NCBI GenBank assembly: GCA_045631525.1
Contig: JAZQUY010000005.1
Location: 1 to 64,000, forward strand
From: SIG440 sp045631525
GTDB lineage: Bacteria > Bacillota > Clostridia > Monoglobales > Monoglobaceae
Direction of reading: 5' to 3'
Length of the DNA: 64,000 nucleotides
Part shown: positions 57,542 through 64,000 of the stretch, piece after piece
How positions within the stretch are numbered: position 1 is the first letter of the stretch
Layout: the number at the start of each line of letters is the position of its first letter
Position numbers and translations under genes: made by a program
Notes under the pieces: generated by a model
What the model saw: the letters and a program-made list of their open reading frames with translations, nothing else
What the model was told of the DNA's origin: nothing
Database searches by the model: none

Positions 57542-59596
57542 ATGAAACCACAAACAAGCATACAGTATCTTAAAGGTATCGGCGAAGCCCGTGCCAAGCT
57601 CTTTGCAAGGCTTGGCATAGAAACTGTGGGCGATTTGCTCTTTCACTTCCCTCGTCAGCTTGAAGACCGTCGTGAAATCAAGGCTATTGCTGACCTTATG
57701 GACGGTGAAACTGTATGCGTTATGGCAAGTCTTGCAAGTGAAATAAAGTCTTACCGCAAGGGAAGACGTATGTCTGTTACTCGTGTTATGGTAAGCGATG
57801 GCAGCGACCTTCTCAGGCTTAGTTGGTTCAATGCACCCTATATTTCCGCAACTCTTTCTAGAGGTGCGGAATTTGCTTTTTACGGAAAAGCCGTATTCCG
57901 CGGCAGGCACTTTGAAATGGTAAATCCCGTGGTTGAAGAAGCATCAAGCATAATGACCAAAACCGGAAAAATACTTCCGGTCTATCCCTCTACCGCAGGG
58001 CTCTCCCAAACCCATATCCGGAATGCAGTTAGCTTGGCACTTTCAGAGTTAGAGTGCACTTTCCCCGACATAATTCCAGAAGATATAAGAACTCGTTATG
58101 GGTTTAAAAATGTTATGGAATCACTTTCCGACATTCACAATCCAAAGACCTTTGAGGATTTTGAAACCGCCCGTCAGCGTTTTGCTTTTGAGGAATTTCT
58201 TATTTTACAATGCGGCATTCGGCTTTTAGGAAATGAACGCAAAAACTATTATGCAACTCCTGTAAAAGATGTAAAATGCATCAAAGACTTTGCCGAAAAG
58301 CTTCCTTTTGAGTTGACAAATGCCCAAAAGAGAGTAATAAACGAAATCTCTTCGGATATTCAAAAACCCACTCCAATGAACAGACTCATTCAGGGTGATG
58401 TCGGCTCAGGAAAAACCATTGTAGCAGCAGCAGCGATGTACGCCGCCGCAAAAAACGGCTACCAGGCTGTGCTTATGGCTCCTACTGAAATTCTGGCAAG
58501 CCAGCATTTCAAAAATCTCAAAGCCCTTTTCTCACAATTTGGCTTTGAAACGGTTTTGCTTCACAGCGGACTTTCCGCCCCTGAAAAACGCGAGGCAAAG
58601 AAAAAAATCGCAGATGGCACAGCACAAATAATCATTGGTACTCACTCCCTTATTTCAAAGGATGTCACATTTAAAAATGTCGCTTTAGTAATCACCGACG
58701 AACAACATCGATTTGGCGTTCGTCAGCGCCTTTCCCTCACCGAAAAGGGTCTGGGGGCACACACTCTGGTTATGACAGCCACACCAATCCCAAGAACTTT
58801 ATCCCTCATTCTTTACGGCGACCTTGACATCTCAGTGATTGACGAGCTTCCACCGGGAAGAAAGCCTATTGAAACCTATGCAGTGGGCGAAAAAATGCGC
58901 AAACGTGTTTTTTCATTCCTACGCAAAAATATAACCGCAGGCAGGCAAGCCTACATGGTCTGCCCTCTTATCGAAGAATCCGAAGTCTTAACAGCAAAAT
59001 CAGCCGTTGAATATGTCGAAAAGCTCCGCACTAATATCTTTCCCGACCTTAAAATCGAGGTTATGCACGGAAAACTAAAAAGCACTGAGCGTCAAGACAT
59101 AATGAGCCGTTTTTCAAAGGGTGAAATCGATATCCTTGTTTCCACCACAGTGATTGAAGTGGGTGTCGATGTTCCCAATGCCTCTATTATGATTATCGAA
59201 AACGCCGAGCGTTTTGGTCTTTCACAGCTTCATCAGCTCAGGGGCAGAATTGGACGAGGCGAGCATTCTTCTTATTGCATAATGTTTTCAAATGGCGGCG
59301 ACATCGCAAAAGAACGTATGAAAATTATGTGCAAAACCTCTGACGGCTTCAAAATCTCGGAAAAGGACTTGGAGCTTCGCGGTCCCGGTGAGTTTTTTGG
59401 AATTCGTCAGCACGGTCTGCCTGAGCTTAAAGTTTCAAACCTCTCCACCGATATGCACCTCCTCGCCCTTGCCAAAACAGTCGCAGACGAGTTGCTATCC
59501 GAAGACAAAACCCTGGATAGTCCCAAAAACCAGGCGCTTTCAACACAAATTTTCAAGCGTTTTTCCGAAGTTTCAGAAAACGGAATACTTAACTAA
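57542..59596 (+). CDS. recG: ATP-dependent DNA helicase RecG
   Basis: A 684-residue branch-migration helicase that remodels stalled forks and Holliday junctions. An N-terminal wedge OB domain is followed by the helicase core: Walker A QGDVGSGKTIVAAA near residue 282, TDEQHRFGVRQR (DEQH box), MTATPIPRT, and motif VI HQLRGRIGRG. Motifs are intact and length is normal. It lies 15 bases after fakA with GGAG as ribosome binding site, and a strong terminator follows. Confidence 0.96.
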   Translation: MKPQTSIQYLKGIGEARAKLFARLGIETVGDLLFHFPRQLEDRREIKAIADLMDGETVCVMASLASEIKSYRKGRRMSVTRVMVSDGSDLLRLSWFNAPYISATLSRGAEFAFYGKAVFRGRHFEMVNPVVEEASSIMTKTGKILPVYPSTAGLSQTHIRNAVSLALSELECTFPDIIPEDIRTRYGFKNVMESLSDIHNPKTFEDFETARQRFAFEEFLILQCGIRLLGNERKNYYATPVKDVKCIKDFAEKLPFELTNAQKRVINEISSDIQKPTPMNRLIQGDVGSGKTIVAAAAMYAAAKNGYQAVLMAPTEILASQHFKNLKALFSQFGFETVLLHSGLSAPEKREAKKKIADGTAQIIIGTHSLISKDVTFKNVALVITDEQHRFGVRQRLSLTEKGLGAHTLVMTATPIPRTLSLILYGDLDISVIDELPPGRKPIETYAVGEKMRKRVFSFLRKNITAGRQAYMVCPLIEESEVLTAKSAVEYVEKLRTNIFPDLKIEVMHGKLKSTERQDIMSRFSKGEIDILVSTTVIEVGVDVPNASIMIIENAERFGLSQLHQLRGRIGRGEHSSYCIMFSNGGDIAKERMKIMCKTSDGFKISEKDLELRGPGEFFGIRQHGLPELKVSNLSTDMHLLALAKTVADELLSEDKTLDSPKNQALSTQIFKRFSEVSENGILN

Positions 59597-59612
59597 TAAA
59601 CATCAAAAACAC

Positions 59613-59646
59613 AAAACCGGTCAGGCAAATACCTGACCGGTTTTTT
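59613..59646 (+). terminator. Terminator after recG
   Basis: AAAACCGGTCAGG (59613-59625) pairs with CCTGACCGG plus TTTT (59632-59644) around a six-base loop, then a T run. It also faces the convergent TPR gene. Confidence 0.85.
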
Positions 59647-59660
59647 CTTTACTAAAAAAG

Positions 59661-60404
59661 TTATCCTTGTTTTATTTCCTCAAGAAGCTTTTTAACATCT
59701 TCCTTTTGCAAAACGCTGAGGAAAGTGAACTTTTTATCCAGTGATTTTTCAATCAACTCAATGCCCCTCTCTTTTTCACCCTTCTTCACAAGAAGCTGCC
59801 CATAGCCATAATATGGTTCAGGAAAGTGTGGCTCTTTTTCAAGAAGCTTTTCATAAAGCTCTGATGCCTTTTCGGTGTCACCATAAAGAGCATATGATTC
59901 TGCAAGATTATCCATAATAATCATATCGTCCTGATTATATTCAAAGGCTTCCTTATTGAAGTCAAGCGCCCGCCTTGCGTCACCCTTTAAAACATACATA
60001 AGCCCTAAGTTCTGATAAAGATTTGTGGTTTTAAAATCAACCATAGCCTCTTCTGTCATTTCAATAGCAGTATCAAGGTCTCCGCTTTTCCATTCAGCAA
60101 TAGCAAGCATAGACTTTATACGTTTCTTCATAGGCGGTTTTTTTGCACAAAGAGATGCACGCACGAGAATATCCTTTGCAAATTGAAGCTGACCATCCCG
60201 AAGCAGCAAATAGCCATAATACATAAGGCTTGCATCACGAAGTTTTCCTATACGGTTGGCAATAGCATGAAGACGAAGCGACCCCGCAAGGTCACCCTTT
60301 TGAAACTTAATTCTGGCAAAAAACGCCATAAGCTCTGCACGCCTCGCAACAATAAGCACCACCAAAGCAGCAAAAGTTATTAACGCAAAAAACATCAAAA
60401 TCAC
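59661..60404 (-). CDS. Membrane-anchored tetratricopeptide repeat protein
   Basis: A 247-residue protein with an N-terminal membrane helix (residues 1-20) and six or so TPR-like helical pairs, for example LYQNLGLMYVLKGDARRALDF (quoted in part as NLGLMYVLKGDA), MDNLAESYALYGDTEKA and PYYGYGQLLVKKGEK. Such proteins scaffold complexes on the inner membrane face. The partner is not known. The stop lies three bases after the end of the start region of its downstream gap; asnS is directly upstream and four bases away, so the two are co-transcribed. Confidence 0.82.
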   Translation of the reverse strand: MILMFFALITFAALVVLIVARRAELMAFFARIKFQKGDLAGSLRLHAIANRIGKLRDASLMYYGYLLLRDGQLQFAKDILVRASLCAKKPPMKKRIKSMLAIAEWKSGDLDTAIEMTEEAMVDFKTTNLYQNLGLMYVLKGDARRALDFNKEAFEYNQDDMIIMDNLAESYALYGDTEKASELYEKLLEKEPHFPEPYYGYGQLLVKKGEKERGIELIEKSLDKKFTFLSVLQKEDVKKLLEEIKQG

Positions 60405-60407
60405 CCT

Positions 60408-61790
60408 TTAACCCAGATTGTTTACTGTTCTTGGATAAGGCAAAACGTCACGGATATTACCCATACCGGTAAGATACATAACAGCTCTTTCAAAACCAAG
60501 GCCAAAGCCTGCGTGCTTTGTTCCGCCATAACGGCGAAGGTCAAGGTAATGACCATAATCAGCTGTATCAAGTCCCACTTCTTCCATTCTCTTAAGAAGA
60601 ACATCCATACGTTCTTCTCTTTGGCTTCCGCCGATGATTTCACCAATTCCCGGAACAAGACAGTCCATAGCAGCAACAGTCTTGCCGTCATCATTGAGTC
60701 GCATATAGAAAGCCTTGATTTCCTTTGGATAATCGGTAACAAACACCGGTTTTTTGAACACTTCCTCTGTGAGATAGCGCTCGTGTTCGGTCTGGAGGTC
60801 AATTCCCCATTTAACAGGATATTCAAATTCCTTTCCACTGTTTTTAAGGATTTCAACCGCTTCGGTATAAGTAACGTGACCAAACTCATTTTCAAGAATG
60901 TTATTAAGTCTTTCAATAAGACCCTTATCAACAAAGTTATTGAAAAATTCCATTTCCTCAGGTGCATTGTCAAGAACATAGCGGATTACAAATTTCAGCA
61001 TATCCTCAGCAAGTGCCATATCGTCTTTAAGGTCTGCAAAAGCAATTTCAGGCTCAATCATCCAGAATTCTGCCGCATGACGTGTTGTATTTGAGTTTTC
61101 TGCTCTGAATGTTGGACCAAAGGTATAAATATCTCCAAATGCCATAGAGAAGGTTTCGCCTTCAAGCTGACCGCTTACGGTGAGGGATGTTTCTCTATTG
61201 AAGAAATCTTTTGAATAATCAATCTTTCCATCCTCTGTCTTTGGCAGATTTTCCATGTCAAGTGTGGTAACACGGAACATTTCGCCTGCACCCTCACAGT
61301 CACTTCCCGTAATAAGCGGAGTATGAACATACACAAAGCCACGTCCATTGAAGAACTTGTGAATAGCATAAGCAATCACAGAGCGTACGCGGAACACCGC
61401 AGAAAATGTGTTTGTTCTTGCTCTGAGGTGGGGAATTGTCCTTAGATACTCAAAAGAATGCCTTTTCTTCTGGAGAGGATAATCAGGTGTGCTCTCACCC
61501 TCAACCAACACGCTTTCGGCTTTGATTTCAAAGGGCTGTTTCGCATCAGGGGTAAGCACCAATGTTCCCTCAACTCTCACAGAGGCACCTACATTCAACT
61601 TGCAAAGCTCCTGGAAGTTTGAAAGCTTTTCTTCCTCGATAACAACCTGAATATTTTTAAAGAAAGACCCGTCATTCAGTTCAATAAAGCCAAAGCTTTT
61701 TGATGCACGAAGAGTTCTCACCCAGCCGTTTATGCCGACCATCTTTCCCCCCAAGTCATTTGATTTCAAAAATACTTCTTTAATTTTCAT
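60408..61790 (-). CDS. asnS: Asparaginyl-tRNA synthetase
   Basis: A 460-residue class IIb synthetase that charges tRNA-Asn. The N-terminal OB domain (GWVRTLRASKSFGFIELNDG, quoted in part as WVRTLRASKSFGFIE) binds the anticodon. Class II motifs follow: RTIPHLRARTNTF, FGPTFRAENSNTTRHAAEFWMIEPE (quoted in part as TFRAENSNTTRH) and the final GFGLGFERAVMYLTG (motif 3). Asparagine specificity fits the motif 2 sequence. A consensus promoter is upstream. Confidence 0.95.
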   Translation of the reverse strand: MKIKEVFLKSNDLGGKMVGINGWVRTLRASKSFGFIELNDGSFFKNIQVVIEEEKLSNFQELCKLNVGASVRVEGTLVLTPDAKQPFEIKAESVLVEGESTPDYPLQKKRHSFEYLRTIPHLRARTNTFSAVFRVRSVIAYAIHKFFNGRGFVYVHTPLITGSDCEGAGEMFRVTTLDMENLPKTEDGKIDYSKDFFNRETSLTVSGQLEGETFSMAFGDIYTFGPTFRAENSNTTRHAAEFWMIEPEIAFADLKDDMALAEDMLKFVIRYVLDNAPEEMEFFNNFVDKGLIERLNNILENEFGHVTYTEAVEILKNSGKEFEYPVKWGIDLQTEHERYLTEEVFKKPVFVTDYPKEIKAFYMRLNDDGKTVAAMDCLVPGIGEIIGGSQREERMDVLLKRMEEVGLDTADYGHYLDLRRYGGTKHAGFGLGFERAVMYLTGMGNIRDVLPYPRTVNNLG

Positions 61791-61833
61791 TCAAAAAACC
61801 ATCCTTAACTGTAAAAACGAAATTCTAGCTTAT

Positions 61834-61862
61834 ATTATACAGAATATTTTCCTAAAAATCAA
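61834..61862 (-). promoter_or_regulatory. Promoter of asnS
   Basis: Minus-strand TTGATT (61862-61857), 17 bases, TATAAT (61839-61834), with a short leader to the ATG at 61790. No T-box-like leader fits in the space. Confidence 0.55.
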
Positions 61863-61919
61863 CCATAATATGTATATATATTAAATCTTTTTCCAAAAAA
61901 CATTAAAAGGGGAGTTTTT

Positions 61920-62066
61920 ATGAAATTCATAACCACAACCATAACTCACACCCAACAGGAAGTGTGGGAAGAAATTCAGCCCGAACCCGACACTCCCACA
62001 TCGCAAAAATCCCCCTTTCCCTCATACGCCGAAACAGTTCAAAAAGAGAAACGCAAAAGGAAGTAA
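61920..62066 (+). CDS. Small protein of 48 residues, unknown function
   Basis: A short but well-framed gene: AGGGGAG five bases before the ATG, a 48-codon reading frame and a perfect palindromic terminator overlapping the stop. The product begins MKFITTTITHTQQEVWEEI, has a proline-rich middle (QPEPDTPTSQKSPFPSYA) and ends in a basic tail (KEKRKRK). No membrane segment or known motif is visible. It stands alone between divergent asnS and convergent walI. Confidence 0.6.
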   Translation: MKFITTTITHTQQEVWEEIQPEPDTPTSQKSPFPSYAETVQKEKRKRK

Positions 62067-62092
62067 AAGGATGCACCCGGGTGCATCCTTTT
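62065..62092. terminator. Perfect 28-base palindromic terminator
   Basis: AAAAGGATGCACCC (62065-62078) followed by its exact complement (62079-62092). It ends the small gene on the plus strand and walI on the minus strand, whose stop codon it overlaps. Confidence 0.85.
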
Positions 62093-62930
62093 ATTCATTT
62101 ATTTTTTGACCATTTCTTGCATCATAATGAAGAATATGACCTCGGTCTGTGGCAATCTGCCAGACCGGAATCGCCAGAATGTTGCGATAGCTTTCCTCAC
62201 TTTTTCCTATATAATATCCAGGTCTTATGCGCACAATGGTATGCGCGGCATTTTTTTCAAGTTCCTGACTCTTCACCAAATCCGCAAGAATGCTTATCAC
62301 GCTGTAATATGGGGTATTGCTATCGGACGCCTTGATTTTTGAAACAATATTCTTTCCGGAAACCCCAAGAATGCCATCCTCTGAAACATCAAAAGAGATA
62401 TATGCATCAAAAAACTCCATATCTTCCTGACGCACGGTGAAGATTGCCTTTATCCTCTCATCCACATAGTTTATGCCGCCAAATGTATAAACATCTGCTA
62501 AGATCCCAAGATTTTCCATTTCAGTGCGACACAGTTTCTCAATGTTTTCAGGTGTAAGGCCTGAAATTTTTCCCACCGGTGCTTCCCGGGTAAAAGAAAA
62601 CTCATCCCCGGTTATCCGAAGCAAATTCCCGCCATTTTTATAAACATCGCCTTCAAAAATATAATCCTCACCTAAGAATTTAACCAGCATTTCCTCGTCG
62701 CTACCGAACATTTTTTCAAGATAGAAACTACATATATCAGGAGAATCGGGAATTTCTGTGGTTTCAGGGATAAATATCATATTTTTAGCCAGCAAATAAG
62801 TCAGGTTTTCAACCATAATCTTTTTTTCTTCACTTTTATAGTTTTTTGCACTGTATAAAACCGCCGCAAGCATAATGTTTATGCCAACCAGCACAAAAAT
62901 AAAAACCGTTTTAAGTCTGCGTAAATCCAT
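62091..62930 (-). CDS. walI: WalI (YycI)-like regulator of the WalRK two-component system
   Basis: About 279 residues: a single membrane anchor at residues about 8-27, then an extracytoplasmic domain of strands and helices (SGLTPENIEKLCRTEMENLG, VRQEDMEFFDAYISFDV, quoted in parts) resembling YycI. With YycH it restrains the WalK histidine kinase that controls cell wall turnover. The ATG at 62930 overlaps the upstream stop as TAATG. The family match is by layout and context; similarity is low, as usual for these proteins. Confidence 0.72.
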   Translation of the reverse strand: MDLRRLKTVFIFVLVGINIMLAAVLYSAKNYKSEEKKIMVENLTYLLAKNMIFIPETTEIPDSPDICSFYLEKMFGSDEEMLVKFLGEDYIFEGDVYKNGGNLLRITGDEFSFTREAPVGKISGLTPENIEKLCRTEMENLGILADVYTFGGINYVDERIKAIFTVRQEDMEFFDAYISFDVSEDGILGVSGKNIVSKIKASDSNTPYYSVISILADLVKSQELEKNAAHTIVRIRPGYYIGKSEESYRNILAIPVWQIATDRGHILHYDARNGQKINE

Positions 62931-64000
62931 TAAAACAATCCCCCTTGAATTTCCCAAGTTCCAAAGGTATCTCTCTTATCCTCTGTATATTTATACACAG
63001 TACGTCCATCAGAGATTTTATTAACTGCCGAATTGGTTGCCAAAAAGCCATCGATTGCCTCAAACATATCTGCAATTTCTTTTTTTTCACCACTTTTTTC
63101 GATATTCTTTATTTGAAGTTTAAATTCGGTGAGAACCCCATTTCTGACCACCCCATACATAGCAGATCCGCCTGGAAATTTCACTCTGCTTCCATCGACA
63201 AAATATTCAAAACCAAATTTCATCAATCCATTTTCTGCATCATCAAATTCCGTCATTTTAAGCTCGGCTTCATGTTTTTCATCATTCATACCGCATATGT
63301 CAAAAATCTTCTCTGCAAATGCCAAAAGCCCAGAAAGCACCTGCCCGCCATCAAAATTCCTCGCATTGTTAATAAGCAGAACCCCTTCACTTTCTCCCAG
63401 TGATTTGTATTCAATTTTTCCACCCGGGTGAACACTCAAACTTCCCGTATCACCAACAAACATAAGAGTGCCGTCGCTGTTTGAATATTGTCTTATGGTA
63501 TTTGGGTTAAACCCAAAAAGTCCGGTAAGCCCTGAAGTAACCTCGGTTGCACCCGAGAAACTTATTCCCCCGCGATACCTCCTTGGAACATCAAAAGAAA
63601 CGCCCTCCATTTCCATAGCAGCTGACGGAATCATAAGCATGCTGTCAAAGGCGACTCCCCCCGCTGCATCTTTTACATTTTCTTCATCAAGGTTGAGTTC
63701 AAAAGCAAACATATAACTATCGTCATTTTTATTACTGATCTTCTTTATTATATTTCTAAGTTCCGCTGCGTCTGTATCAAGAGAAATTTTTATTATTTTA
63801 TCCGTTTCGTCTTCCCTTACATAAACAGTAACCCCCGTATCAACAACCACGCCGGTAGTCAAAATCAATTCCTTATACGAATATACACTTTTTTGAAAAG
63901 GACTGTTTTTTTCGTTCAAAACCTCACCCACAAATTCTGTCTTATGGGATGTCGGATATTCAATATACACGCCATATTCATTTAAGGCACGAGTCCAATC
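62930..64000 (-). CDS. walH: WalH (YycH)-like regulator, partial at the window edge
   Basis: The reading frame is open from its stop at 62930 to the window end, at least 356 codons, so its N terminus (with the expected membrane anchor) lies beyond base 64000. The visible part reads DWTRALNEYGVYIEYPTS at its start and has beta-rich extracytoplasmic domains, e.g. LILTTGVVVDTGVTVYV. It precedes walI with TAATG coupling, as in the walRKHI operon, so walK and walR should lie to the right. Confidence 0.7.
   Translation of the reverse strand, partial: DWTRALNEYGVYIEYPTSHKTEFVGEVLNEKNSPFQKSVYSYKELILTTGVVVDTGVTVYVREDETDKIIKISLDTDAAELRNIIKKISNKNDDSYMFAFELNLDEENVKDAAGGVAFDSMLMIPSAAMEMEGVSFDVPRRYRGGISFSGATEVTSGLTGLFGFNPNTIRQYSNSDGTLMFVGDTGSLSVHPGGKIEYKSLGESEGVLLINNARNFDGGQVLSGLLAFAEKIFDICGMNDEKHEAELKMTEFDDAENGLMKFGFEYFVDGSRVKFPGGSAMYGVVRNGVLTEFKLQIKNIEKSGEKKEIADMFEAIDGFLATNSAVNKISDGRTVYKYTEDKRDTFGTWEIQGGLF

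Noticed and set aside
1..64000. CRISPR arrays, tRNA and rRNA genes
   Set aside because: No regularly spaced repeats, tRNA cloverleaf cores or rRNA-like stretches were noticed on reading; a tool search would be more sensitive.

Overview
The window looks like the chromosome of a moderately AT-rich, spore-forming low-GC Firmicute of the class Clostridia. The clues are spoIIE behind a Spo0A-type promoter, a WalH/WalI pair, Mini-RNase III, split transketolase subunits, the Asp23-FakA-RecG cluster, the alr-antitoxin-MazF arrangement, strong AGGAGG ribosome binding sites and consensus sigma-A promoters. I could not place it to genus. No rRNA, tRNA or CRISPR array was seen.

Region 1 (1-11.1 kb) is core genome: an Lrp regulator with an aminotransferase, tatD, bioY with a membrane protein, spoIIE, eno, a small ferritin-like helical protein, an unannotated structured RNA with its own promoter and terminator (8648-8811), and recD2. 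Region 2 (11.2-26.4 kb) is a compact phage-derived cassette. Read on the minus strand it runs from regulators through terminase, portal, scaffold, capsid, connectors, tail, tape measure and baseplate to holin and amidase. All reading frames are open. There is no integrase, replication gene, recombinase or recognisable attachment site. It is best described as a PBSX-like or gene-transfer-agent-like particle locus, or as a phage stripped to structure and lysis.

Region 3 (26.5-35.7 kb) holds a membrane-anchored cyclophilin, ftsH, ispE, a secreted protein, MazF with an antitoxin that seems to lack its DNA-binding domain, alr, an AcpS-NnrD fusion, a small membrane protein and a membrane glycosyltransferase. 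Region 4 (36-42.3 kb) reads on the plus strand: cysE-cysS-mrnC, a YitT-family protein, two transketolase subunits and cysK. Cysteine synthesis and charging are thus encoded close together.

Region 5 (42.3-55.3 kb) is a long minus-strand cluster of nucleic acid and lipid functions: rlmB, a YifB/ComM ATPase, trmL, degV, a DUF4364 protein, mnmG, an RluA-type pseudouridine synthase, addA, an MGDG-type glycosyltransferase, a DUF554 protein and a dUTPase-like protein with an altered catalytic motif. Region 6 (55.5-64 kb) has asp23-fakA-recG on the plus strand, then a TPR protein, asnS, a 48-residue plus-strand gene and walI-walH, with walH cut by the window edge. FakA and the DegV protein could form one fatty acid kinase system.
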